Shown here one piece after another: positions 1-14,200 of a stretch of 64,000 nt of DNA. The notes under the pieces are model-generated. The model ran no database searches and was not told where the DNA came from. It was given only the letters and a program-made list of their open reading frames with translations. Position 1 is the first letter of the stretch. The number at the start of each line of letters is the position of its first letter. Both the position numbers and the translations under genes were made by a program. Source of the DNA: Unio delphinus (lineage: Eukaryota; Mollusca; Bivalvia; Unionida; Unionidae); assembly GCA_029339505.1 (NCBI GenBank), contig JAQISU010000248.1, forward strand, positions 1 to 64,000, given 5' to 3'.

Positions 1-186
1 TTTCTCAAGGGCACATTGATCAGCATGTGCACTCTGTGGGACACCAACACTACACACCTTCCAGCAGGTGTCACATGTCTTGTATGCAAGGAAATTCAAA
101 AAGACTTCATGTATAAAGTTCAAATAGGTGTGGCATTCAAATATAAAAGTTTTACTAAAATTTGCCCCAAAAAGTTGGGCCTGTCA

Positions 187-639
187 GGAATCACATCACA
201 ATTAATACTTCCAGTTCAGTACCCACGAATGTAGTTCCAGTCTATTTTTAGAACATTTTTTCCTCTCTCATTTTGGTGGTGATAGAAGAGTTATATTGAT
301 GCATATTTGGTAGGGATTTAAAGGTAATTGTTTATTCTTGAGAATATGAGCAGAGAGAGTGGTTGTCAGTGTGTAATTTGGCGACAGTGCAAATGGAGTA
401 ATAAGGCCTTGGTGATGATCCGGAAGTGAAATATGTGGTCTGTGTACATGCTGTTATGTTTACAGTGCAGCAGCTCAAAAAAATGCCGGTCAACCCTTGA
501 CAAGAATTTCACCGTGAAGTCATCTTTGGGGGTATTTTAGATTTTCATATGATTTGTATTGATTGTCACACTGTGGAAAGGTCAGTGCTGAGAAATATAT
601 GTAGAGAACATATAGTAAAATTAATTGTGATGTATGGCC
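187..639. mobile_element. Segment X: ~453-bp MITE-like element inside each array unit
   Basis: The 14-mer ACATCACAATTAAT at 193-206 is inverted as ATTAATTGTGATGT at 620-633, giving terminal or subterminal inverted repeats. Copies recur every 3,250 bp (3437, 6687, 9937, 13187 and 16437). A diverged copy with nothing else from the unit lies at 49041-49482. The array breaks off at 16889, the outer right end of X. X is non-coding. Directly right of it is the palindrome GCCTGTAC-T-GTACAGGC (637-653). I cannot name its superfamily, and no clear target duplication is visible. Confidence 0.6.
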
Positions 640-1261
640 TGTACTGTACAGGCAGTTATTATTAAACTTTAAAGTGCTATAAAATTTTTATTATTAATGA
701 TAAACACATGAAATTTGAAGGTGTTATAAATATTAACATTTAAAATAGAAAAATGACATTAGAATTTAAAAATTAATTTTATTTTTTAAAATTTTAATAA
801 ACTTTTTTTAAAAAATTAAAAAATTAAAATTTGCCCCTTAAAATGCACATAGATAATATTTTTGGACATTATGTCAAGTGATATCAGCATGTTTATACTC
901 CTACACCATATACAAGCTACAATGATGGATATTTGTCAAACTTTCTCAGAGCAAAATATCTTTGTAAGTCAAAATGAGACATACATTTGAAATGTATGAA
1001 AGACAGATTCTATTTTGTATTGATCATTCAAACTATTTATTAGGGGTCCAATCAGTTAATTTATGTGTTTATGATGGGGTGACTTCCTGAGTAACACATA
1101 TCTGCTTATATAGCCTTTAGTAATTGTTAACAAATATAGTTACAGGGTGTTTAGTGAGAGGACAGTGATGAAAACTTTATACTTGAACCTACTCAAGTTC
1201 TCTACTAAATCAGTTTAAACTTTCTGAGAATGAAATACAGGCTGAAGGGATAAAATATACT

Positions 1262-2200
1262 TTCCACATGTATATTTACCCTTGGATGTAAGAAAACAGC
1301 AAAATGATGTAAGTTGAACACAAAATGCATTCAATTTTATTGTTCAATTTGGTTAAGATACTGATTAGTGAAGTGCGGCATTGTGGCCTGTATGATGTTA
1401 TGTGAATTCTAATGATCCATCTTAATTTTTGCATTGTTAATTACTAATAATATTTGTTAACTGACACTCTAAAGATTGCATAAGATATATTCAAACAGAT
1501 ATTTTGAGTTTAACTGTGTACAACTGATCTTAGCATGGTTACATATCCCACATGAACAAATATTCACATATTTTAGAATGTTTGGGATCCAAAGTTCACA
1601 TTCAGTATATCATATAGGCTGACATTGTACCTACAGTGAATCTGTAAGACACATTTCTGGCTGTGTGCACTAAATGTATCCCAAAATGTTATTTTCTTCA
1701 TTAATATGCCCATGTATGGTAACATGTTTCAATTCAGTACTTGGATAGAGTGCGGTATTGTAATATCAGCTGATATCTGATTCTATTGAACCATTGAGGT
1801 TAATAATTGGTATCAAACACCCTTAAAAATACACTTTAAATGTTCAAACAGATCATTGGAATTATTTTTGCACATTTGATCAGAACAATTACATTGTATA
1901 TGTCCCACATATGCAAATTTCCATTCTTGTTTACAAGTTTTGGGGATCAGAATTTAACATTTAGTTTATGATATAGGATTTATTGGTACCTGTAGTTGAT
2001 ATGTGTGGCCACTTTGGGCTGTATTCTCTTGCAATATCCAGAATTATTATTTCCCTCATGAATAAGATTGCTTATAGTACTATATTCTTTTTTACTACAT
2101 TGTTGCTTGACTTTCCTGTATACTGGCATGTACTAATGTTTCCACCAATGATCAAACCTCACCGTCCCAGCATTTCCTTAAAGTTTGGGATGCATAGTCT
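1262..2200. repeat. Degenerate ~360-380-bp sub-repeat inside the array unit
   Basis: Blocks such as AAGTGCGGCATTGT (1371) and GAGTGCGGTATTGT (1748), and ATCCCACATGAACAAAT (1545) and GTCCCACATATGCAAAT (1902), recur in the same order at 357-377 bp. Weaker echoes lie near 1265 and 2190. The 3,250-bp unit therefore contains an older, strongly diverged tandem duplication, repeated in every copy of the array. Confidence 0.6.
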
Positions 2201-5200
2201 ACCTGATTAGTTATTTAACCTGTAAATGACCAGATATGCTTATAGAAACTTCATATACTTTTAGGATGAATTTATTACTTTAATACATGACTATTACTTC
2301 ACATTTCTGAGTGTCACTCTGTCAAGTTTAATATTTATTTCCTATGCTTGCAGCCTGAATGTTATTTGTAAATCACTATATCTAACACATTTTAACTTCA
2401 TTTTCATACATCTTACTGTTTTCTAGATATAAGTGAAACATTTTATATCTTTTCAGGTCTAGGCTGGTATCTGGAACAAAGTGTTAGTGGTGGATCAGCT
2501 TGGAAGCTCTCCATTAGTCTGGTGGTGATAGCAAGGTTTCATAAGGACATATGCAGTGTACTGCCATAAGTGATCATAACATCACCACACTAATATAAAG
2601 CACCTCAAGGACATGGCTTAAATCTTCATGAGAGAGATTTGCACCATTGTTCAGTAAGGTAAAGCCTGCTTAAAAACTGTATTTTCCTATCTTATTGTCG
2701 CTTTTTGTAGTTATCGACACTGAAATGTAATGCAATTTTCCTATAAAACATGGAAGTGGTCCCATCAGATGTTTCAATCTGAGTGCACTATTAGTTATAC
2801 AAATAACTGCCTAAATACCTGACACAATAAATATGGAACATAGCACCTATTGTTGCTTCTTTAGTGTGTACACCAATATGCACCTTGACAGGCATATTGC
2901 GGTTTGTTGCCAAAATCACTATGAGTCATGCTACTTCATTACCCCTGGGAAAAATGTTCTCAGTTACACAGACCCAAACCACCATTTATTTTAAAGACCA
3001 TTGATTGATCAACTTTTCTGTCTAAACTTTGACAAAATCTGTTTTCAAACTTTTATGAAAATTTAATTTTTCAATAAAATTTAGTTTATAAATTTAAATG
3101 TTTATTTAAATTTCCATTAAAATTTTAATTTATCAAAATATATAAACTTTAAACATATTTTCAGACAGGCCTTAACTTGTAGTACAAATAGGTTTTTACA
3201 GCATTGAAAAAGTCCTATAATTAAGGAAGATATAGCAAATTTAGTTTTGGTTTCTCAAGGGCACATTGATCAGCATGTGCACTCTGTGGGACACCAACAC
3301 TACACACCTTCCAGCAGGTGTCACATGTCTTGTATGCAAGGAAATTCAAAAAGACTTCATGTATAAAGTTCAAATAGGTGTGGCATTCAAATATAAAAGT
3401 TTTACTAAAATTTGCCCCAAAAAGTTGGGCCTGTCAGGAATCACATCACAATTAATACTTCCAGTTCAGTACCCACGAATGTAGTTCCAGTCTATTTTTA
3501 GAACATTTTTTCCTCTCTCATTTTGGTGGTGATAGAAGAGTTATATTGATGCATATTTGGTAGGGATTTAAAGGTAATTGTTTATTCTTGAGAATATGAG
3601 CAGAGAGAGTGGTTGTCAGTGTGTAATTTGGCGACAGTGCAAATGGAGTAATAAGGCCTTGGTGATGATCCGGAAGTGAAATATGTGGTCTGTGTACATG
3701 CTGTTATGTTTACAGTGCAGCAGCTCAAAAAAATGCCGGTCAACCCTTGACAAGAATTTCACCGTGAAGTCATCTTTGGGGGTATTTTAGATTTTCATAT
3801 GATTTGTATTGATTGTCACACTGTGGAAAGGTCAGTGCTGAGAAATATATGTAGAGAACATATAGTAAAATTAATTGTGATGTATGGCCTGTACTGTACA
3901 GGCAGTTATTATTAAACTTTAAAGTGCTATAAAATTTTTATTATTAATGATAAACACATGAAATTTGAAGGTGTTATAAATATTAACATTTAAAATAGAA
4001 AAATGACATTAGAATTTAAAAATTAATTTTATTTTTTAAAATTTTAATAAACTTTTTTTAAAAAATTAAAAAATTAAAATTTGCCCCTTAAAATGCACAT
4101 AGATAATATTTTTGGACATTATGTCAAGTGATATCAGCATGTTTATACTCCTACACCATATACAAGCTACAATGATGGATATTTGTCAAACTTTCTCAGA
4201 GCAAAATATCTTTGTAAGTCAAAATGAGACATACATTTGAAATGTATGAAAGACAGATTCTATTTTGTATTGATCATTCAAACTATTTATTAGGGGTCCA
4301 ATCAGTTAATTTATGTGTTTATGATGGGGTGACTTCCTGAGTAACACATATCTGCTTATATAGCCTTTAGTAATTGTTAACAAATATAGTTACAGGGTGT
4401 TTAGTGAGAGGACAGTGATGAAAACTTTATACTTGAACCTACTCAAGTTCTCTACTAAATCAGTTTAAACTTTCTGAGAATGAAATACAGGCTGAAGGGA
4501 TAAAATATACTTTCCACATGTATATTTACCCTTGGATGTAAGAAAACAGCAAAATGATGTAAGTTGAACACAAAATGCATTCAATTTTATTGTTCAATTT
4601 GGTTAAGATACTGATTAGTGAAGTGCGGCATTGTGGCCTGTATGATGTTATGTGAATTCTAATGATCCATCTTAATTTTTGCATTGTTAATTACTAATAA
4701 TATTTGTTAACTGACACTCTAAAGATTGCATAAGATATATTCAAACAGATATTTTGAGTTTAACTGTGTACAACTGATCTTAGCATGGTTACATATCCCA
4801 CATGAACAAATATTCACATATTTTAGAATGTTTGGGATCCAAAGTTCACATTCAGTATATCATATAGGCTGACATTGTACCTACAGTGAATCTGTAAGAC
4901 ACATTTCTGGCTGTGTGCACTAAATGTATCCCAAAATGTTATTTTCTTCATTAATATGCCCATGTATGGTAACATGTTTCAATTCAGTACTTGGATAGAG
5001 TGCGGTATTGTAATATCAGCTGATATCTGATTCTATTGAACCATTGAGGTTAATAATTGGTATCAAACACCCTTAAAAATACACTTTAAATGTTCAAACA
5101 GATCATTGGAATTATTTTTGCACATTTGATCAGAACAATTACATTGTATATGTCCCACATATGCAAATTTCCATTCTTGTTTACAAGTTTTGGGGATCAG

Positions 5201-8200
5201 AATTTAACATTTAGTTTATGATATAGGATTTATTGGTACCTGTAGTTGATATGTGTGGCCACTTTGGGCTGTATTCTCTTGCAATATCCAGAATTATTAT
5301 TTCCCTCATGAATAAGATTGCTTATAGTACTATATTCTTTTTTACTACATTGTTGCTTGACTTTCCTGTATACTGGCATGTACTAATGTTTCCACCAATG
5401 ATCAAACCTCACCGTCCCAGCATTTCCTTAAAGTTTGGGATGCATAGTCTACCTGATTAGTTATTTAACCTGTAAATGACCAGATATGCTTATAGAAACT
5501 TCATATACTTTTAGGATGAATTTATTACTTTAATACATGACTATTACTTCACATTTCTGAGTGTCACTCTGTCAAGTTTAATATTTATTTCCTATGCTTG
5601 CAGCCTGAATGTTATTTGTAAATCACTATATCTAACACATTTTAACTTCATTTTCATACATCTTACTGTTTTCTAGATATAAGTGAAACATTTTATATCT
5701 TTTCAGGTCTAGGCTGGTATCTGGAACAAAGTGTTAGTGGTGGATCAGCTTGGAAGCTCTCCATTAGTCTGGTGGTGATAGCAAGGTTTCATAAGGACAT
5801 ATGCAGTGTACTGCCATAAGTGATCATAACATCACCACACTAATATAAAGCACCTCAAGGACATGGCTTAAATCTTCATGAGAGAGATTTGCACCATTGT
5901 TCAGTAAGGTAAAGCCTGCTTAAAAACTGTATTTTCCTATCTTATTGTCGCTTTTTGTAGTTATCGACACTGAAATGTAATGCAATTTTCCTATAAAACA
6001 TGGAAGTGGTCCCATCAGATGTTTCAATCTGAGTGCACTATTAGTTATACAAATAACTGCCTAAATACCTGACACAATAAATATGGAACATAGCACCTAT
6101 TGTTGCTTCTTTAGTGTGTACACCAATATGCACCTTGACAGGCATATTGCGGTTTGTTGCCAAAATCACTATGAGTCATGCTACTTCATTACCCCTGGGA
6201 AAAATGTTCTCAGTTACACAGACCCAAACCACCATTTATTTTAAAGACCATTGATTGATCAACTTTTCTGTCTAAACTTTGACAAAATCTGTTTTCAAAC
6301 TTTTATGAAAATTTAATTTTTCAATAAAATTTAGTTTATAAATTTAAATGTTTATTTAAATTTCCATTAAAATTTTAATTTATCAAAATATATAAACTTT
6401 AAACATATTTTCAGACAGGCCTTAACTTGTAGTACAAATAGGTTTTTACAGCATTGAAAAAGTCCTATAATTAAGGAAGATATAGCAAATTTAGTTTTGG
6501 TTTCTCAAGGGCACATTGATCAGCATGTGCACTCTGTGGGACACCAACACTACACACCTTCCAGCAGGTGTCACATGTCTTGTATGCAAGGAAATTCAAA
6601 AAGACTTCATGTATAAAGTTCAAATAGGTGTGGCATTCAAATATAAAAGTTTTACTAAAATTTGCCCCAAAAAGTTGGGCCTGTCAGGAATCACATCACA
6701 ATTAATACTTCCAGTTCAGTACCCACGAATGTAGTTCCAGTCTATTTTTAGAACATTTTTTCCTCTCTCATTTTGGTGGTGATAGAAGAGTTATATTGAT
6801 GCATATTTGGTAGGGATTTAAAGGTAATTGTTTATTCTTGAGAATATGAGCAGAGAGAGTGGTTGTCAGTGTGTAATTTGGCGACAGTGCAAATGGAGTA
6901 ATAAGGCCTTGGTGATGATCCGGAAGTGAAATATGTGGTCTGTGTACATGCTGTTATGTTTACAGTGCAGCAGCTCAAAAAAATGCCGGTCAACCCTTGA
7001 CAAGAATTTCACCGTGAAGTCATCTTTGGGGGTATTTTAGATTTTCATATGATTTGTATTGATTGTCACACTGTGGAAAGGTCAGTGCTGAGAAATATAT
7101 GTAGAGAACATATAGTAAAATTAATTGTGATGTATGGCCTGTACTGTACAGGCAGTTATTATTAAACTTTAAAGTGCTATAAAATTTTTATTATTAATGA
7201 TAAACACATGAAATTTGAAGGTGTTATAAATATTAACATTTAAAATAGAAAAATGACATTAGAATTTAAAAATTAATTTTATTTTTTAAAATTTTAATAA
7301 ACTTTTTTTAAAAAATTAAAAAATTAAAATTTGCCCCTTAAAATGCACATAGATAATATTTTTGGACATTATGTCAAGTGATATCAGCATGTTTATACTC
7401 CTACACCATATACAAGCTACAATGATGGATATTTGTCAAACTTTCTCAGAGCAAAATATCTTTGTAAGTCAAAATGAGACATACATTTGAAATGTATGAA
7501 AGACAGATTCTATTTTGTATTGATCATTCAAACTATTTATTAGGGGTCCAATCAGTTAATTTATGTGTTTATGATGGGGTGACTTCCTGAGTAACACATA
7601 TCTGCTTATATAGCCTTTAGTAATTGTTAACAAATATAGTTACAGGGTGTTTAGTGAGAGGACAGTGATGAAAACTTTATACTTGAACCTACTCAAGTTC
7701 TCTACTAAATCAGTTTAAACTTTCTGAGAATGAAATACAGGCTGAAGGGATAAAATATACTTTCCACATGTATATTTACCCTTGGATGTAAGAAAACAGC
7801 AAAATGATGTAAGTTGAACACAAAATGCATTCAATTTTATTGTTCAATTTGGTTAAGATACTGATTAGTGAAGTGCGGCATTGTGGCCTGTATGATGTTA
7901 TGTGAATTCTAATGATCCATCTTAATTTTTGCATTGTTAATTACTAATAATATTTGTTAACTGACACTCTAAAGATTGCATAAGATATATTCAAACAGAT
8001 ATTTTGAGTTTAACTGTGTACAACTGATCTTAGCATGGTTACATATCCCACATGAACAAATATTCACATATTTTAGAATGTTTGGGATCCAAAGTTCACA
8101 TTCAGTATATCATATAGGCTGACATTGTACCTACAGTGAATCTGTAAGACACATTTCTGGCTGTGTGCACTAAATGTATCCCAAAATGTTATTTTCTTCA

Positions 8201-11200
8201 TTAATATGCCCATGTATGGTAACATGTTTCAATTCAGTACTTGGATAGAGTGCGGTATTGTAATATCAGCTGATATCTGATTCTATTGAACCATTGAGGT
8301 TAATAATTGGTATCAAACACCCTTAAAAATACACTTTAAATGTTCAAACAGATCATTGGAATTATTTTTGCACATTTGATCAGAACAATTACATTGTATA
8401 TGTCCCACATATGCAAATTTCCATTCTTGTTTACAAGTTTTGGGGATCAGAATTTAACATTTAGTTTATGATATAGGATTTATTGGTACCTGTAGTTGAT
8501 ATGTGTGGCCACTTTGGGCTGTATTCTCTTGCAATATCCAGAATTATTATTTCCCTCATGAATAAGATTGCTTATAGTACTATATTCTTTTTTACTACAT
8601 TGTTGCTTGACTTTCCTGTATACTGGCATGTACTAATGTTTCCACCAATGATCAAACCTCACCGTCCCAGCATTTCCTTAAAGTTTGGGATGCATAGTCT
8701 ACCTGATTAGTTATTTAACCTGTAAATGACCAGATATGCTTATAGAAACTTCATATACTTTTAGGATGAATTTATTACTTTAATACATGACTATTACTTC
8801 ACATTTCTGAGTGTCACTCTGTCAAGTTTAATATTTATTTCCTATGCTTGCAGCCTGAATGTTATTTGTAAATCACTATATCTAACACATTTTAACTTCA
8901 TTTTCATACATCTTACTGTTTTCTAGATATAAGTGAAACATTTTATATCTTTTCAGGTCTAGGCTGGTATCTGGAACAAAGTGTTAGTGGTGGATCAGCT
9001 TGGAAGCTCTCCATTAGTCTGGTGGTGATAGCAAGGTTTCATAAGGACATATGCAGTGTACTGCCATAAGTGATCATAACATCACCACACTAATATAAAG
9101 CACCTCAAGGACATGGCTTAAATCTTCATGAGAGAGATTTGCACCATTGTTCAGTAAGGTAAAGCCTGCTTAAAAACTGTATTTTCCTATCTTATTGTCG
9201 CTTTTTGTAGTTATCGACACTGAAATGTAATGCAATTTTCCTATAAAACATGGAAGTGGTCCCATCAGATGTTTCAATCTGAGTGCACTATTAGTTATAC
9301 AAATAACTGCCTAAATACCTGACACAATAAATATGGAACATAGCACCTATTGTTGCTTCTTTAGTGTGTACACCAATATGCACCTTGACAGGCATATTGC
9401 GGTTTGTTGCCAAAATCACTATGAGTCATGCTACTTCATTACCCCTGGGAAAAATGTTCTCAGTTACACAGACCCAAACCACCATTTATTTTAAAGACCA
9501 TTGATTGATCAACTTTTCTGTCTAAACTTTGACAAAATCTGTTTTCAAACTTTTATGAAAATTTAATTTTTCAATAAAATTTAGTTTATAAATTTAAATG
9601 TTTATTTAAATTTCCATTAAAATTTTAATTTATCAAAATATATAAACTTTAAACATATTTTCAGACAGGCCTTAACTTGTAGTACAAATAGGTTTTTACA
9701 GCATTGAAAAAGTCCTATAATTAAGGAAGATATAGCAAATTTAGTTTTGGTTTCTCAAGGGCACATTGATCAGCATGTGCACTCTGTGGGACACCAACAC
9801 TACACACCTTCCAGCAGGTGTCACATGTCTTGTATGCAAGGAAATTCAAAAAGACTTCATGTATAAAGTTCAAATAGGTGTGGCATTCAAATATAAAAGT
9901 TTTACTAAAATTTGCCCCAAAAAGTTGGGCCTGTCAGGAATCACATCACAATTAATACTTCCAGTTCAGTACCCACGAATGTAGTTCCAGTCTATTTTTA
10001 GAACATTTTTTCCTCTCTCATTTTGGTGGTGATAGAAGAGTTATATTGATGCATATTTGGTAGGGATTTAAAGGTAATTGTTTATTCTTGAGAATATGAG
10101 CAGAGAGAGTGGTTGTCAGTGTGTAATTTGGCGACAGTGCAAATGGAGTAATAAGGCCTTGGTGATGATCCGGAAGTGAAATATGTGGTCTGTGTACATG
10201 CTGTTATGTTTACAGTGCAGCAGCTCAAAAAAATGCCGGTCAACCCTTGACAAGAATTTCACCGTGAAGTCATCTTTGGGGGTATTTTAGATTTTCATAT
10301 GATTTGTATTGATTGTCACACTGTGGAAAGGTCAGTGCTGAGAAATATATGTAGAGAACATATAGTAAAATTAATTGTGATGTATGGCCTGTACTGTACA
10401 GGCAGTTATTATTAAACTTTAAAGTGCTATAAAATTTTTATTATTAATGATAAACACATGAAATTTGAAGGTGTTATAAATATTAACATTTAAAATAGAA
10501 AAATGACATTAGAATTTAAAAATTAATTTTATTTTTTAAAATTTTAATAAACTTTTTTTAAAAAATTAAAAAATTAAAATTTGCCCCTTAAAATGCACAT
10601 AGATAATATTTTTGGACATTATGTCAAGTGATATCAGCATGTTTATACTCCTACACCATATACAAGCTACAATGATGGATATTTGTCAAACTTTCTCAGA
10701 GCAAAATATCTTTGTAAGTCAAAATGAGACATACATTTGAAATGTATGAAAGACAGATTCTATTTTGTATTGATCATTCAAACTATTTATTAGGGGTCCA
10801 ATCAGTTAATTTATGTGTTTATGATGGGGTGACTTCCTGAGTAACACATATCTGCTTATATAGCCTTTAGTAATTGTTAACAAATATAGTTACAGGGTGT
10901 TTAGTGAGAGGACAGTGATGAAAACTTTATACTTGAACCTACTCAAGTTCTCTACTAAATCAGTTTAAACTTTCTGAAAATGAAATACAGGCTGAAGGGA
11001 TAAAATATACTTTCCACATGTATATTTACCCTTGGATGTAAGAAAACAGCAAAATGATGTAAGTTGAACACAAAATGCATTCAATTTTATTGTTCAATTT
11101 GGTTAAGATACTGATTAGTGAAGTGCGGCATTGTGGCCTGTATGATGTTATGTGAATTCTAATGATCCATCTTAATTTTTGCATTGTTAATTACTAATAA

Positions 11201-14200
11201 TATTTGTTAACTGACACTCTAAAGATTGCATAAGATATATTCAAACAGATATTTTGAGTTTAACTGTGTACAACTGATCTTAGCATGGTTACATATCCCA
11301 CATGAACAAATATTCACATATTTTAGAATGTTTGGGATCCAAAGTTCACATTCAGTATATCATATAGGCTGACATTGTACCTACAGTGAATCTGTAAGAC
11401 ACATTTCTGGCTGTGTGCACTAAATGTATCCCAAAATGTTATTTTCTTCATTAATATGCCCATGTATGGTAACATGTTTCAATTCAGTACTTGGATAGAG
11501 TGCGGTATTGTAATATCAGCTGATATCTGATTCTATTGAACCATTGAGGTTAATAATTGGTATCAAACACCCTTAAAAATACACTTTAAATGTTCAAACA
11601 GATCATTGGAATTATTTTTGCACATTTGATCAGAACAATTACATTGTATATGTCCCACATATGCAAATTTCCATTCTTGTTTACAAGTTTTGGGGATCAG
11701 AATTTAACATTTAGTTTATGATATAGGATTTATTGGTACCTGTAGTTGATATGTGTGGCCACTTTGGGCTGTATTCTCTTGCAATATCCAGAATTATTAT
11801 TTCCCTCATGAATAAGATTGCTTATAGTACTATATTCTTTTTTACTACATTGTTGCTTGACTTTCCTGTATACTGGCATGTACTAATGTTTCCACCAATG
11901 ATCAAACCTCACCGTCCCAGCATTTCCTTAAAGTTTGGGATGCATAGTCTACCTGATTAGTTATTTAACCTGTAAATGACCAGATATGCTTATAGAAACT
12001 TCATATACTTTTAGGATGAATTTATTACTTTAATACATGACTATTACTTCACATTTCTGAGTGTCACTCTGTCAAGTTTAATATTTATTTCCTATGCTTG
12101 CAGCCTGAATGTTATTTGTAAATCACTATATCTAACACATTTTAACTTCATTTTCATACATCTTACTGTTTTCTAGATATAAGTGAAACATTTTATATCT
12201 TTTCAGGTCTAGGCTGGTATCTGGAACAAAGTGTTAGTGGTGGATCAGCTTGGAAGCTCTCCATTAGTCTGGTGGTGATAGCAAGGTTTCATAAGGACAT
12301 ATGCAGTGTACTGCCATAAGTGATCATAACATCACCACACTAATATAAAGCACCTCAAGGACATGGCTTAAATCTTCATGAGAGAGATTTGCACCATTGT
12401 TCAGTAAGGTAAAGCCTGCTTAAAAACTGTATTTTCCTATCTTATTGTCGCTTTTTGTAGTTATCGACACTGAAATGTAATGCAATTTTCCTATAAAACA
12501 TGGAAGTGGTCCCATCAGATGTTTCAATCTGAGTGCACTATTAGTTATACAAATAACTGCCTAAATACCTGACACAATAAATATGGAACATAGCACCTAT
12601 TGTTGCTTCTTTAGTGTGTACACCAATATGCACCTTGACAGGCATATTGCGGTTTGTTGCCAAAATCACTATGAGTCATGCTACTTCATTACCCCTGGGA
12701 AAAATGTTCTCAGTTACACAGACCCAAACCACCATTTATTTTAAAGACCATTGATTGATCAACTTTTCTGTCTAAACTTTGACAAAATCTGTTTTCAAAC
12801 TTTTATGAAAATTTAATTTTTCAATAAAATTTAGTTTATAAATTTAAATGTTTATTTAAATTTCCATTAAAATTTTAATTTATCAAAATATATAAACTTT
12901 AAACATATTTTCAGACAGGCCTTAACTTGTAGTACAAATAGGTTTTTACAGCATTGAAAAAGTCCTATAATTAAGGAAGATATAGCAAATTTAGTTTTGG
13001 TTTCTCAAGGGCACATTGATCAGCATGTGCACTCTGTGGGACACCAACACTACACACCTTCCAGCAGGTGTCACATGTCTTGTATGCAAGGAAATTCAAA
13101 AAGACTTCATGTATAAAGTTCAAATAGGTGTGGCATTCAAATATAAAAGTTTTACTAAAATTTGCCCCAAAAAGTTGGGCCTGTCAGGAATCACATCACA
13201 ATTAATACTTCCAGTTCAGTACCCACGAATGTAGTTCCAGTCTATTTTTAGAACATTTTTTCCTCTCTCATTTTGGTGGTGATAGAAGAGTTATATTGAT
13301 GCATATTTGGTAGGGATTTAAAGGTAATTGTTTATTCTTGAGAATATGAGCAGAGAGAGTGGTTGTCAGTGTGTAATTTGGCGACAGTGCAAATGGAGTA
13401 ATAAGGCCTTGGTGATGATCCGGAAGTGAAATATGTGGTCTGTGTACATGCTGTTATGTTTACAGTGCAGCAGCTCAAAAAAATGCCGGTCAACCCTTGA
13501 CAAGAATTTCACCGTGAAGTCATCTTTGGGGGTATTTTAGATTTTCATATGATTTGTATTGATTGTCACACTGTGGAAAGGTCAGTGCTGAGAAATATAT
13601 GTAGAGAACATATAGTAAAATTAATTGTGATGTATGGCCTGTACTGTACAGGCAGTTATTATTAAACTTTAAAGTGCTATAAAATTTTTATTATTAATGA
13701 TAAACACATGAAATTTGAAGGTGTTATAAATATTAACATTTAAAATAGAAAAATGACATTAGAATTTAAAAATTAATTTTATTTTTTAAAATTTTAATAA
13801 ACTTTTTTTAAAAAATTAAAAAATTAAAATTTGCCCCTTAAAATGCACATAGATAATATTTTTGGACATTATGTCAAGTGATATCAGCATGTTTATACTC
13901 CTACACCATATACAAGCTACAATGATGGATATTTGTCAAACTTTCTCAGAGCAAAATATCTTTGTAAGTCAAAATGAGACATACATTTGAAATGTATGAA
14001 AGACAGATTCTATTTTGTATTGATCATTCAAACTATTTATTAGGGGTCCAATCAGTTAATTTATGTGTTTATGATGGGGTGACTTCCTGAGTAACACATA
14101 TCTGCTTATATAGCCTTTAGTAATTGTTAACAAATATAGTTACAGGGTGTTTAGTGAGAGGACAGTGATGAAAACTTTATACTTGAACCTACTCAAGTTC

